64,000 nt of DNA, from contig NZ_CP126980.1 in assembly GCF_030252345.1 (NCBI RefSeq), positions 891,501 through 955,500 on the forward strand, in the 5' to 3' direction. Each line of letters begins with the position of its first letter. Position 1 is the first letter of the stretch. Positions 52,523 to 61,377 of the stretch are shown one piece after another. Under the pieces are notes generated by a model. It saw only the letters and a program-made list of their open reading frames with translations. It was not told the origin of the DNA and ran no database searches. Made by a program: the position numbers and the translations under genes. Origin of the DNA: Actinoplanes oblitus (lineage in GTDB: Bacteria > Actinomycetota > Actinomycetes > Mycobacteriales > Micromonosporaceae).

Positions 52523-53326
52523 TCAGATCAGGGTGAGAAGGCGGCCGGCGACGTGCTCGGCGCCGGAACCGAGCAGGATCGTGTAGTGGTTGACGTCCGG
52601 CACGAGTTCGGCGTCGACGCCGGTGAGCTGCTCGGCGCGGTACAGGCCGGTCTCCTCGTCCATCAGCCCGCGCGGCGCCCAGAGCAGCGGGAACGGTGCC
52701 GGACGCGGGTGGCGCAGCATGTCGGCGGCGTCGCCGCGGATCGCCTCGATGCGGCAGGACGAGCCGCTGCCGGTGAAGTCGCGCAGGAGGTACGCCTCCA
52801 GGTCCGGACCCCAGTAGCGGCCGAGCGCCGGGTTCTGCCGGAAGTAGGCCAGGTACTCGGCGGCCGACCCGAAGGTCATGGCGAGCCGCCGCATGGCCGG
52901 GCCGATCACCGCCTCCAGCGCCACGTCCACGTCGACGTCCGCGGGCACCCCGAGGCCGATCCCGCCGTCGACCATCAGCACCGGCCCGGTCCGGTCCGGG
53001 TGCCGCGCCGCGGTGGCCGCCACCACGAACGCGCCCATCGAGTGCCCGACCAGCGGCGCCTTCCCGACGCCGAAGTGACTGGCGACAGCGATCAGGTCGT
53101 CGGCGTGTGTGTCCATCCCATACGGTCCCGGCAAACCCGCGGAAAACGCCCGGCCGCGCAGGTCCGGCGCGACCAGGTGCACCTTGCCCGCGCAGGCGCG
53201 GGCGACGGCGGCCCAGGAGAGCGCGTTCGCGGTGATCCCGTGCGCGGCGATCACCACCGGTCCGTCGGCCGGCCAGCTCAGCACCCGCAGCGTGCCACCG
53301 GCCACCGCTACGTCGATCTCCTCCAC
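52523..53326 (-). CDS. Alpha/beta-fold hydrolase
   Basis: 267 aa. A classical alpha/beta hydrolase: oxyanion region VVIAAHGITAN, nucleophile elbow VGHSMGAF (Ser), a late Asp in the LWAPRGLMDEETG region, and His in VPDVNHYTILLG. No signal peptide, so cytosolic. It lies 18 bp downstream of the 3-hydroxybutyrate dehydrogenase gene in the same direction, probably in one operon. A role on short hydroxyacyl esters or 3-hydroxybutyrate oligomers is suggested only by that neighbour. Haloperoxidase-like or lactonase activity is also possible. Confidence 0.85.
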   Translation of the reverse strand: MEEIDVAVAGGTLRVLSWPADGPVVIAAHGITANALSWAAVARACAGKVHLVAPDLRGRAFSAGLPGPYGMDTHADDLIAVASHFGVGKAPLVGHSMGAFVVAATAARHPDRTGPVLMVDGGIGLGVPADVDVDVALEAVIGPAMRRLAMTFGSAAEYLAYFRQNPALGRYWGPDLEAYLLRDFTGSGSSCRIEAIRGDAADMLRHPRPAPFPLLWAPRGLMDEETGLYRAEQLTGVDAELVPDVNHYTILLGSGAEHVAGRLLTLI

Positions 53327-53344
53327 GGAACACCACCTCCCAGG

Positions 53345-54112
53345 TCAGTGCGCGGTCCAGCCGCCGTCGATGATGATCGACGAGCCGGTGATGAACGAGG
53401 CCGGGGGACTGCACAGGTAGGCGACCATCTCGGCCACCTGCTCCGGCTCGATCAGCTTCTTGATCGCGGCCCGCTTCAGCATGATCTTCTCGACCACCTC
53501 GGCCTCGGCGATCCCGTTGACCGCGGCCTGGTCGGCGATCTGCTTGTCGACCAGCGGGGTCCGCACGAACGCCGGGTTCACGCAGTTCGCTGTCACCCCG
53601 TGCTCGGCGCCCTCCAACGCGGTGACCTTGGAGAGCCCCTCCAGGCCGTGCTTGGCGGTCACGTAGGCGGCCTTGTACGGCGAGGCGATCACCCCGTGCA
53701 CCGAGGAGATGTTGACGATCCGGCCCCAGCCGCTGTCGTACATGTGCGGCAGCACCAGGCGGATCAGCCGGAACGGCGCCTCCACCATCACCCGCTGGAT
53801 CAGCGCGAACCGGTCCGTGGGGAACTCCGGCAGCGGCGCCACGACCTGCAGGCCGGCGTTGTTCACCAGTACGTCGACGTGTGCCGGGAACGCGTCGACG
53901 GCGTCCAGGTCGGCGAGGTCGGCGGCGATCGCCCGGCCGCCGATGGCGGTGGCCACCTCCTTCGCCGCGTGCTCGTCGATGTCCACGGCCAGCACCTCGG
54001 CGCCCGCCGCGGCCAGTCGTTCGGCGCAGGCGCGCCCGATGCCGCTGCCGGCGCCGGTCACCAGCGCGGTACGTCCCGTCAGGTCGAGGTCGACCACCCG
54101 TGCCGTCGTCAT
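53345..54112 (-). CDS. bdhA: 3-hydroxybutyrate dehydrogenase (SDR family)
   Basis: 255 aa from ATG 54112; the frame is open to 54178 but without a start signal. Short-chain dehydrogenase with the NAD-binding TGAGSGIG motif, VLVNNAGLQ, catalytic Ser in NISSVHG, and Y-x3-K in YVTAK. The SVHGVIASPYKAAYVTAKHG and FVRTPLVDKQI segments are characteristic of D-3-hydroxybutyrate dehydrogenase, which oxidises (R)-3-hydroxybutyrate to acetoacetate with NAD+. Length is normal. It is coupled downstream to an alpha/beta hydrolase gene, and divergent from a branched-chain-type ABC transporter operon across about 150 bp. Confidence 0.87.
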   Translation of the reverse strand: MTTARVVDLDLTGRTALVTGAGSGIGRACAERLAAAGAEVLAVDIDEHAAKEVATAIGGRAIAADLADLDAVDAFPAHVDVLVNNAGLQVVAPLPEFPTDRFALIQRVMVEAPFRLIRLVLPHMYDSGWGRIVNISSVHGVIASPYKAAYVTAKHGLEGLSKVTALEGAEHGVTANCVNPAFVRTPLVDKQIADQAAVNGIAEAEVVEKIMLKRAAIKKLIEPEQVAEMVAYLCSPPASFITGSSIIIDGGWTAH

Positions 54113-54264
54113 GGCGGTGACCGTACGGACCAGCGACGGCGGCGAATATGTGCGCGACCCACACAAGGGCAAGTCCATCGATGTGCATGACGACGGTGGC
54201 CTGCGTCACTCGCCGCCTCCTACCGTGTGGCCACACCGAAAGTCTTATTAACGGAAGGCGTCCG

Positions 54265-55452
54265 ATGAGGGGCTTGACGACAACCCGGCGCACACTCTTG
54301 GGCGCCGCGCTGACAGCCGTCGTGGTGACCGCGAGCGGCTGCGGCAGTCCGCGGGGATCCGCCGGGGACGATGCCGCGATCGATGTCGGGGTGGTCTACT
54401 CCCAGTCCGGCCCGCTCGCCAGTTACGGCGCGCAGTACGCCGAGGGGTTCAAGGCCGGCCTGGCGTACGCGACGAACGGCACCGGCAAGATCGGTGACCG
54501 GGCGATCAACGTGACCTGGACCGACGACGCCGGCGACCCGGTCAAGGCGGTCTCCGCCGCGAAGGACCTGATCGGCAAGGGCTATCGGGTGCTCGCCGGC
54601 TCGACCAGCTCCGGCGTCGCGCTGCAGGTCGCGCCGCTGGCCGCGGAGAACAAGGTGCTCTTCGTCTCCGGTCCGGCGGCGACCGACGGGATCACCGGGG
54701 CCAACAGGTACACCTTCCGCTCCGGTCGCCAGTCGTACCAGGACGTGCTGACCGCCAAGGCGTTCCTCGGCGAGGGCAGGAAGGTCACCGTCTTCGCCCC
54801 GGACTCGGCGTTCGGCAAGTCGAACGTCGACGCCGTCACCAAGGTGCTCGGCGGCGCGGGCGCGACGGTGACCAGCATCGCGGTGCCGGCCGGCGCCACC
54901 GACTTCACCCCGTTCGCCAGCCAGATCAAGGCCGCCGAGCCGGACCTGGTCTTCGTCGCCTGGGCCGGGACCACGGCCGGGGCCATGTGGCAGGCGCTCG
55001 ACCAGCAGGGCGTGCTGGCCGGCACCAAGGTGGTCACCGGCCTGGACATCCGGGCCTCGTGGGCCGGCTTCGGGGCCGGCGGCGCGAAACTGAACCTGCT
55101 CGCCCACTACTTCGACGGCGCCGTGGACAACCCGGCCTACCAGGCGCTCAAGGGCGCGGTACCGGGCGGCAGGACCGACCTGTTCCACCCGGACGGCTTC
55201 GCCGCCGCGCAGATGATCGTGCACGCGCTGACCGCCGGCCCGGACGACGTGGACAAGATGGTCGGCGCGCTGGAGGGCTACCGCTTCGACTCGGTCAAGG
55301 GCGAACTCACCGTCCGGGCCGAGGACCACGCGCTGCTCCAGCCGATGTTCCAGGCCAAGCTGACCGGCACCGGCGACGCGGCCACCGCGACGCTGACCGG
55401 CACCGTCGACGCCGAGGCCGCCGCACCGCCGGTCGCCGCGATGAAGGGCTGA
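54265..55452 (+). CDS. ABC transporter substrate-binding lipoprotein (branched-chain amino-acid type)
   Basis: 395 aa from ATG 54265 (GGAAGG upstream). The N-terminus has TTRRTLLGAALTAVVVTASGC, a lipoprotein signal (lipobox ASGC) with a twin Arg. The mature part is a type-I periplasmic-binding/LivJ fold: DVGVVYSQSGPLASYGAQYA, then AAKDLIGKGYRVLAGSTSSG and FAPDSAFGKSNVDAV. It is the first gene of a complete five-gene transporter. The natural ligand may be an amino acid, amide or small carboxylate. The divergent bdhA raises a hydroxybutyrate-type ligand as an option. Confidence 0.9.
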   Translation: MRGLTTTRRTLLGAALTAVVVTASGCGSPRGSAGDDAAIDVGVVYSQSGPLASYGAQYAEGFKAGLAYATNGTGKIGDRAINVTWTDDAGDPVKAVSAAKDLIGKGYRVLAGSTSSGVALQVAPLAAENKVLFVSGPAATDGITGANRYTFRSGRQSYQDVLTAKAFLGEGRKVTVFAPDSAFGKSNVDAVTKVLGGAGATVTSIAVPAGATDFTPFASQIKAAEPDLVFVAWAGTTAGAMWQALDQQGVLAGTKVVTGLDIRASWAGFGAGGAKLNLLAHYFDGAVDNPAYQALKGAVPGGRTDLFHPDGFAAAQMIVHALTAGPDDVDKMVGALEGYRFDSVKGELTVRAEDHALLQPMFQAKLTGTGDAATATLTGTVDAEAAAPPVAAMKG

Positions 55453-55457
55453 GACGG

Positions 55458-56204
55458 ATGACGGCCCTCGCCGTCGAGGGGGTGTCGTGGCGGATCGGCG
55501 CGGTGCCGATCGTCGACGACGTGACGCTGGAGCTGGCGCCGGACGAGTTCGTCGCGCTGATCGGACCGAACGGCGCCGGTAAGACGTCGCTGTTCAACCT
55601 GATCAGCGGGCTGCGCCGGCCCAGCGCCGGCCGGATCCGGCTCGCCGGGGACGACGTGACAGCGCTCGCGCCGTACCGTCGGGCCCGGCGCGGCCTGGGT
55701 CGTACCTTTCAGACCTCGGCGGTCTTCGGTTCGCTGACCGTCGCCGAGAACGTCGCGCTCGCCGTGCAGGCGCGGCGCGGCGGCGCGATGCGCGCCTGGA
55801 GCCGCCGCGCGGACCGGGAGGTCACCGCCCGTGCCGCCGAGATCCTCGCCGAGGTGCACCTGGAGCACCGCGCCGGGCGGGACGCCGGATCGCTGGCGCA
55901 CGGCGAGAAACGCAAGCTGGAGATCGCGCTGCTGCTGGCCGGCGAACCGCGGGTGGTGCTGCTGGACGAGCCGATGGCTGGGGTGAGCACCGAGGAGGTG
56001 CCGACCCTGGTCGAGGTGATCCGCGGACTCACCGCCGGCACCGGTCGCAGCGTGCTGATGGTCGAGCACCACATGGACGTGGTGCTCGACCTCGCCGACC
56101 GGGTCGCCGTGCTGCACCACGGCGCGCTGCTCGCCTGCGACAGCCCGGACGCCGTGATGGCCGACGCGTTCGTGCAGCGGGCCTATCTGGGGGAGGGATG
56201 GTGA
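55458..56204 (+). CDS. livG: ABC transporter ATP-binding protein (LivG type)
   Basis: 248 aa from ATG 55458, 6 bp after the binding-protein stop. Walker A GPNGAGKT, the Q-loop region GRTFQTSAVFGSLTVAENV, a signature-like LAHGEKRKLEIALLL (variant of LSxG), and Walker B VVLLDEPMAG. A late VLMVEHHMDVVLDLADRV and a C-terminal RAYLGEGW are typical of LivG. One of two cytosolic ATPases that drive the transporter. Its stop overlaps the next ATPase start. Confidence 0.92.
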   Translation: MTALAVEGVSWRIGAVPIVDDVTLELAPDEFVALIGPNGAGKTSLFNLISGLRRPSAGRIRLAGDDVTALAPYRRARRGLGRTFQTSAVFGSLTVAENVALAVQARRGGAMRAWSRRADREVTARAAEILAEVHLEHRAGRDAGSLAHGEKRKLEIALLLAGEPRVVLLDEPMAGVSTEEVPTLVEVIRGLTAGTGRSVLMVEHHMDVVLDLADRVAVLHHGALLACDSPDAVMADAFVQRAYLGEGW

Positions 56205-56902
56205 GCGCGCCGATCCTGCGGGTCACCGGGCTCTCGGTACGCCTGGGCGGCTCGCACATCCTGCGCGGCGTCACCTTCGACGTCGCCCCGGCCGGGGTCA
56301 CCGCCCTGCTCGGCCGCAACGGCGTGGGCAAGACCACCACGTTGCGCGCGATCCTCGGCGAGGTGCCGGCCGAGGGCTCGGTGGCGTTCGGCGGCCGGTC
56401 GATCCAGGGCCGGCCCACCCACCGGCTGGTCCGCGACGGCCTGGCCTACGTGCCCGAGGACCGCTGCGTCTTCGCCGGCCTGACCGTTGCCGAGAACCTG
56501 CGCCTGGCCGAACGGGTCCCGGACCCCGACTACGCACTGGTCCACGAGCTCTTCCCGGAGCTGGAACAGCGCGCCCAGCAGCGGGCCGGCACCCTCTCCG
56601 GCGGTCAGCAGCAGATGGTGGCGATCGCCCGGGTGCTGCTCAACCCGAACCGGCTGCTGCTCGTCGACGAGCCCACCAAGGGTCTCGCGCCGGCGGTGGT
56701 CACCTCGGTGGCGACCGTGCTCGGCCGGGTCGCCGAGCGGGTGCCGGTGCTGCTCGTCGAACAGAACCTCGCGGTGGTCCGCAAGCTCGCCACCGACGCC
56801 GTGGTGATCGAGACCGGGCGGGTCGCCTGGCGTGGCCCGGCCACCGACCTGCTCGCGGACGGCGACGCGACGCGATCCCTGCTCGGCGTCGGGAGGCACT
56901 GA
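56198..56902 (+). CDS. livF: ABC transporter ATP-binding protein (LivF type)
   Basis: 234 aa from ATG 56198 (or GTG 56201), overlapping livG. Walker A GRNGVGKT, signature LSGGQQQMVAIARVLL, Walker B LLLVDEPTKGLAP, and a H-loop position occupied in VLLVEQNLAVV by Gln-Asn, as usual for LivF. Partner of LivG in the heteromeric ATPase. It is followed immediately by the LivH gene. Confidence 0.92.
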   Translation: MVSAPILRVTGLSVRLGGSHILRGVTFDVAPAGVTALLGRNGVGKTTTLRAILGEVPAEGSVAFGGRSIQGRPTHRLVRDGLAYVPEDRCVFAGLTVAENLRLAERVPDPDYALVHELFPELEQRAQQRAGTLSGGQQQMVAIARVLLNPNRLLLVDEPTKGLAPAVVTSVATVLGRVAERVPVLLVEQNLAVVRKLATDAVVIETGRVAWRGPATDLLADGDATRSLLGVGRH

Positions 56903-56903
56903 C

Positions 56904-57770
56904 TTGTCCACTGTGGTTCTGCTGGCCCTGACCGGGCTCGGCCTGGCGGCGCTCTACTTCCTGATCGCCTCCGGCCTGTCCCTGGTTTTCGGCCTGGCCG
57001 GGGTGCTCAACTTCGCGCACGGCCTGTTCCTCTCGGTCGGCGCGTACGTCACCTGGTGGTCCGCCCCGCACCTGGGCCTGCCCCTGGCCGTGGTGGCCGG
57101 CGTCGTCGCGGCGGCGGCCACCGGCGCGCTGGTCGAGCTGGCGATGATCCGCCCGCTCTACGCCCGGCACACCGAGCAGGTGCTGGTCACCGTCGGGTTG
57201 TCGCTGGCCGGGGTGGCGCTGCTCCAGTCGATCTGGGGCGCCGACGCCCGGGTGTTCCCGGCCTTCGCGTTCACCGGGAACGTCACCACGGTGCTCGGCG
57301 CCCAGGTGCCGGACGACCGGTTCCTGCTGATCGGCGCCGCCGTCCTGGTGCTGGCCGGCCTGCTCGCCTTCCTCCGCTTCACCCGGTACGGCCTGGTGAT
57401 CCGGGCCGGCGTGGAGAACCGGACGATGGTCAAGGCGCTCGGCATCGACGTCCGCAACGCGTTCACGCTGGTCTTCGCGATCGGCGGCGCGCTGGCCGGG
57501 CTGGCCGGGATCCTCGGCGGGATGTACTTCACCTCGATCTCGCCGGGTCAGGGCGGCTCGCTGCTGATCTTCGCGTTCATCGTGGTGGTGATCGGCGGGC
57601 TCGGCTCGGTCACCGGTTCGGCCGTCGCCGCGGTGGTGGTCGGCCTCCTCCAGCAGTTCGTGAACTACTACGGCGCGTCAGGTGCCGGCGACGTCAGCGT
57701 GGTGGCCCTGCTCGCCATCGTGCTGCTGCTGCGCCCGGCCGGGATCGCCGGAAAGGCGGCGACCGCGTGA
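56904..57770 (+). CDS. livH: Branched-chain amino-acid-type ABC permease (LivH)
   Basis: 288 aa from TTG 56904, selected because GGGAGG lies 7 nt upstream and the TTG is 1 nt after the livF stop; GTG 56913 is the alternative. About eight membrane helices. LivH signatures are AALYFLIASGLSLVFGLAGVLNFAHG and VKALGIDVRNAFTLVFAIGGALAGLAG. It forms the channel with LivM. Its stop overlaps the LivM start (GTGA). Confidence 0.92.
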   Translation: MSTVVLLALTGLGLAALYFLIASGLSLVFGLAGVLNFAHGLFLSVGAYVTWWSAPHLGLPLAVVAGVVAAAATGALVELAMIRPLYARHTEQVLVTVGLSLAGVALLQSIWGADARVFPAFAFTGNVTTVLGAQVPDDRFLLIGAAVLVLAGLLAFLRFTRYGLVIRAGVENRTMVKALGIDVRNAFTLVFAIGGALAGLAGILGGMYFTSISPGQGGSLLIFAFIVVVIGGLGSVTGSAVAAVVVGLLQQFVNYYGASGAGDVSVVALLAIVLLLRPAGIAGKAATA

Positions 57771-58783
57771 AAAGGTCAGTGCCCCTCGTGTTGTTGCTGG
57801 CGGCGATCGTGCTGCCGTGGTCGGCGCTGTCCGTGCCGGGCCTGTTCGACGGCCCGCTCAACTCGCCCGGCACACTGCAGCTGCTCGCCGTCTGCCTGGT
57901 CTTCGGTGGCCTGGCCCTCGGCTACGACCTGCTGTTCGGCCGGGCCGGCCTGCTCTCCTTCGGGCACGCGCTGCACATCGCCGGCGGCGCGTACGGGGTC
58001 GACATCCTGGTCAGCCACTACGGCTGGCCACTGTGGACCGCCATCGCGGTGACGGTGCCGGCCGTCGCGACGCTGGCCGCGCTGCTCGGCTCGGTGGCGC
58101 TGAAGACCTCCGGGATCGCGTTCTCGATGGTCACGCTCGCCTTCGCGCAGGTCGGCCACATCCTGGTGAACCGGGACCCGGGCGGGCTCACCGGCGGCGA
58201 GGAGGGCCTGCCGCTGGCCACGGCGGGGCTGCCCGGCGGCCTGGTCGGGGTGGTCAACACGGTGAACCTGTACTGGTTCGCGCTGGCGTTCCTGGTGGTC
58301 ACCGTGCTGGTGGTGCACGCCGTCGACCGGGCGCCGCTGGGCCGGACCCTGATCGGCCTGCGCGACGACGAGCGGCGGATCGCTGTGGTCGGGCTGTCGC
58401 CGTACCGGTTGAAGCTGCTCGCCTTCGTCGTCTCCGGCGCCCTGGCCGCGCTCGGCGGCGCCGTCTACGTCCTGGTGGCCGGCGGTGCGTCACCGCACGT
58501 GGCGTCCTCCGAGTTCACCCTCGCGCTGATCGTGATGGCGGTTCTCGGCGGCGCCGGCACCCGCTGGGGCGCCGTCGCCGGCGGCATCCTCTACGCGTTC
58601 CTGGACCAGCGCCTGGCCCACCTCGGCGGTCGGCTGCCCGGCCCGCTCGGGCAGCCGCTCTTCGTCCTCGGCACGCTGTTCATCCTGGCCGTCTACTTCG
58701 TCCCGGGTGGCCTGGCCGGCCTGCGCGCCCGCGTCGAACCGATCCGCCGCGCCCTGCGCCGCCCCGCCGAGGCCGCCTCCTGA
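57767..58783 (+). CDS. livM: Branched-chain amino-acid-type ABC permease (LivM)
   Basis: 338 aa from GTG 57767, overlapping livH by 4 bp. About ten membrane helices with the LivM motifs GYDLLFGRAGLLSFGHAL, ALKTSGIAFSMVTLAFAQ, and LGRTLIGLRDDERRIAVVGLSPYRLKL (cytoplasmic EAA-like loop). The gene ends the five-gene transporter operon. A hairpin terminator lies downstream. Confidence 0.92.
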   Translation: MKRSVPLVLLLAAIVLPWSALSVPGLFDGPLNSPGTLQLLAVCLVFGGLALGYDLLFGRAGLLSFGHALHIAGGAYGVDILVSHYGWPLWTAIAVTVPAVATLAALLGSVALKTSGIAFSMVTLAFAQVGHILVNRDPGGLTGGEEGLPLATAGLPGGLVGVVNTVNLYWFALAFLVVTVLVVHAVDRAPLGRTLIGLRDDERRIAVVGLSPYRLKLLAFVVSGALAALGGAVYVLVAGGASPHVASSEFTLALIVMAVLGGAGTRWGAVAGGILYAFLDQRLAHLGGRLPGPLGQPLFVLGTLFILAVYFVPGGLAGLRARVEPIRRALRRPAEAAS

Positions 58784-58920
58784 CCTCGCCCGAAACCCCC
58801 ATCCGGTACGGCTGGGCGAAGTCCCGTGGCTCGACGCGATGTCCGCTCCGGGTCACGGCCGCGAGGCACCGCCGGGCTGAGTCCCGGTGCCGGGAGCGGG
58901 TGCCGCTGTGGCGGTGACGA

Positions 58921-58956
58921 CGAGAGGCCGGCGCCACCACGGGCGCCGGCCTCTCG
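58921..58956. terminator. Hairpin between convergent livM and secreted-protein genes
   Basis: A 15-bp perfect stem (58921-58935 and 58942-58956), 6-nt loop, no U tract. It sits between the livM stop and the stop of the convergent gene. Confidence 0.7.
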
Positions 58957-58978
58957 CGTACCGTAAATCGGGTCCGGG

Positions 58979-59971
58979 TTATTTCTTGGTGACGACGACC
59001 TTCTTGCCGGACGCCTTGATCGTGTAGGCGACCTTGACGCCGGTCCACGGGTTGCGGGCGCTGATCCGGACACCGCCGGTGACGGTGGTGACCGCCACGA
59101 CCTTGACCTTGGCATCCTGGTTGAACCTGGTGACGTCCCGCTTGACCACCTTGCGCAGCACCGAGACGCGCACGGTGTGCTTGTTCGCCGCGACGCGCAC
59201 GTCGGCGGCGCTCTTCTTGGCGAGCTTCCGCACGTCGGTGCCGAGGTCGAGGTATGCCAGACCCTTGTCCAGGGTGGCGCTGCCGATCGTCTGCGCGGTG
59301 GTCGGCAGGGTGACGTGCTGGGCGCCGTAACGCCAGGTGAAGGCGACGGTCATGTAGCTCGAGTAGCTGATCTTCGCGCTGGTCAGCACCCCGGCCGCGG
59401 ACACCTCGTAGGTGTAGGCGCCCTCGTCGTCGTCGTCGAACCGGTAGGTGGCCGAGTTGTCGGTGTGGGTGACCTTGGTGCCGGCGTACTCGGTGTCGTC
59501 GGTCAGCACGGTCGACGGGTCGGCGCTGTTGTCCCTGGTCCACGACGTGATGTTCAGCGACGGCCGGGCGGCGAACACGTACTTCACCGAGGGCCGGCGC
59601 ATCATCTTGACGGCGGCCTTCTCCCGGGCCGTGCTCAGCGACGTGTAGACGCCCTTCCGGGCGACCGCGTACTGGGTCTCGTGCTGGTAGGGCACGTCGA
59701 TCCGGGTGTACGCGCGGCCGCCGGCCGGGTCGGTGACGAACGTGCCGCTGCCCGAGCCCTGCCGCTCGCTGGTCATCCGGAACGAACCGGCCCAGCCCTT
59801 GGCGGCCGAGGCGCCGGTGGAGCCGGCCACGGTCTTGAGCGCCGCGGACATCTGGGAGGCGGTCAGCTGCGTGGTGGTGTCGGCCGCGAAGGCGGCGGCC
59901 GGGGCGGTCAGCAGGCCGGCCGTCACCGACGCGGTGGCCAGCAGCAGAGCGGGCCGGAGAGTGCGGAGCAC
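58979..59971 (-). CDS. Secreted protein of unknown function
   Basis: 330 aa from GTG 59971, preceded by AAAGGA. A signal peptide (RPALLLATASVTAGLLTAPAAAFA) is followed by a beta-rich, Thr/Val/Lys-rich mature protein. The region at about 35-250 has alternating strands like LolA/LppX-type lipid carriers (GWAGSFRMTSERQGSGSGTF, YTRIDVPYQHETQYAV). The C-terminal 65 residues form a separate basic segment (VRVSVLRKVVKRDVTRFNQ, ending KKVVVTKK). There is no lipobox or cell-wall anchor. I do not recognise a named family. It is monocistronic and divergent from the TrmH-type methyltransferase gene. Confidence 0.75.
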   Translation of the reverse strand: MLRTLRPALLLATASVTAGLLTAPAAAFAADTTTQLTASQMSAALKTVAGSTGASAAKGWAGSFRMTSERQGSGSGTFVTDPAGGRAYTRIDVPYQHETQYAVARKGVYTSLSTAREKAAVKMMRRPSVKYVFAARPSLNITSWTRDNSADPSTVLTDDTEYAGTKVTHTDNSATYRFDDDDEGAYTYEVSAAGVLTSAKISYSSYMTVAFTWRYGAQHVTLPTTAQTIGSATLDKGLAYLDLGTDVRKLAKKSAADVRVAANKHTVRVSVLRKVVKRDVTRFNQDAKVKVVAVTTVTGGVRISARNPWTGVKVAYTIKASGKKVVVTKK

Positions 59972-60337
59972 CAGGTGGTCCTTTCGGGGTGTCCGTGGAT
60001 CGGAGGTTCGGACGATACGTCATCGTCACGGCGTCCGGCAGGGGCGTTTCGGCCCTTTTTGATCACCGAGTGGGGTGGATCGCGGCGCTGGTCATCGCCG
60101 GCTGCCGAGCCGCGGGGCCGGAGGCAGCAGTCCCGGCGCCCCAGCGTTCCCCCGACCCGATCCGGCACCTGACGTCCGCCATCACCCCGTCCCGCCAGGG
60201 ATGGATCGCCTCCTCGACCCCGTCCAGGTCCACCGGCAGCCCGGGGTGACCGGGTACTCGTCCCGGAACAGCGACCACCGCGCGGCCGGGGTCACCCGGG
60301 GCGCGACGACCGGTCCCGGACTGCTTGGATAGTGGGA
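59972..60337. other. Divergent intergenic region, secreted protein versus SpoU methyltransferase
   Basis: 366 bp between divergent genes. I see no gene, terminator or clear repeat. Short open frames on both strands lack ribosome-binding sites. Confidence 0.5.
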
Positions 60338-61168
60338 ATGTCCAGGACACTGCGCATCAGCACCCGGAACGCGACCTTCCAGCAGTGGCAGGCGCTGCTC
60401 ACCAACCGCACCAAGCGGCACCGGGCCGGCGAGTTCCTGGTGCAGGGCGTCCGGCCGATCACGCTCGCCGTGGAGCACGGCTGGCCGATCCACGCCGTCC
60501 TGTTCGACGACACCCGGCGGCCCTCCCAGTGGAGCCGCGACGTCCTCGACCGGACCTCCGGGGTGGCCCGGTTCGCGCTGGCCGAGGACCTGATGCGCGA
60601 GCTGGGCGGCAAGGACGACGAGTCCCCGGAGCTGCTCGCCGTGGTCGGGATGCCGGCCGACGAGCTGTCCCGGATCCCCACCGGGCCGGACATGCTCACC
60701 CTGGTCTTCGACCGGCCGACCACCCCGGCCAACGTCGGCGCGCTGGTCCGGTCCGCCGACGCGTTCGGCGCCTCCGGCCTGGTGATCACCGGGCACGCCG
60801 CTGACCCGTACGACCCGAAGGCCGTCCGGGCCAGCACCGGTTCGCTGTTCGCCCTGCCCGTGGTGCAGGTGTCCAGCCACCGGGAGGTGGTCGACGAGGT
60901 GGTCGCGCTGCGCCGCGGCGGGCTCCCGGTGGAGATCCTCGGCAGCGACGAGGGCGGCGACGTGGACCTCGCCGACCACGATCTCACCGGTCCGAAAGTG
61001 ATCGCGATCGGCAACGAGACCCGGGGTTTGAGCGGCGCGTGGCGGGCCGCCTGCGACCACATCCTGCGCATCCCGATGGCGGGCGCGGCCAGCTCGCTGA
61101 ACGCGGCCGCGGCCGGCTCGGTCGTCCTCTACGAGGCCGCCCGCCAGCGCCGCCCCCGCGCCGCCTGA
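60338..61168 (+). CDS. SpoU/TrmH-family RNA 2'-O-methyltransferase
   Basis: 276 aa from ATG 60338 (GTG 60332 also in frame). The N-terminal substrate-binding segment (RNATFQQWQALLTNRTKRHR) precedes the SPOUT knot. Motif 1 is RPTTPANVGALVRSADAFGA, motif 2 is AIGNETRGLSGAW, and motif 3 is IPMAGAASSLNAAAAGSVVLYE, which together bind SAM in the trefoil knot. It methylates 2'-O of a nucleotide in rRNA or tRNA. Related actinobacterial enzymes include antibiotic-resistance (TsnR-like) types, but the target cannot be read from sequence. It is followed by the 61-bp tandem repeats. Confidence 0.9.
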   Translation: MSRTLRISTRNATFQQWQALLTNRTKRHRAGEFLVQGVRPITLAVEHGWPIHAVLFDDTRRPSQWSRDVLDRTSGVARFALAEDLMRELGGKDDESPELLAVVGMPADELSRIPTGPDMLTLVFDRPTTPANVGALVRSADAFGASGLVITGHAADPYDPKAVRASTGSLFALPVVQVSSHREVVDEVVALRRGGLPVEILGSDEGGDVDLADHDLTGPKVIAIGNETRGLSGAWRAACDHILRIPMAGAASSLNAAAAGSVVLYEAARQRRPRAA

Positions 61169-61194
61169 CCCGTCCGCCCGCCCGCACTTCGCCG

Positions 61195-61377
61195 GGCTGG
61201 TCGTGGTGGTGGTCTCCGGGGGTGGGATACCACCGTGGCGGCCAGCCGGTTTTGTGGCTGGTCGTGGTGGTGGTCTCTGGGGGTGGGATACCACCGTGGC
61301 GGCCAGCCGGTTTTGTGGCTGGTCGTGGTGGTGGTCTCCGGGCGTGCGACACCACCGTGGCGGCCAGCCGGGTCAGA
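61195..61377. repeat. Three tandem copies of a 61-bp repeat
   Basis: Units begin at 61195, 61256 and 61317. The first two are almost identical and the third diverges near its middle and end. Each begins GGCTGGTCGTGGTGGTGG and ends ACCACCGTGGCGGCCAGCC, so each can fold as a hairpin with GGCTGG/CCAGCC at the base and GGTGGT/ACCACC inside. Units 1 and 2 are followed by GGTTTTGT. It lies between convergent genes, so it could act as a multiple terminator. The last bases abut the oxidoreductase stop (61373). Confidence 0.88.

Noticed and set aside
61195..61377. CRISPR array
   Set aside because: Three contiguous 61-bp units have no unique spacers and no cas genes are nearby; it is a simple tandem repeat.
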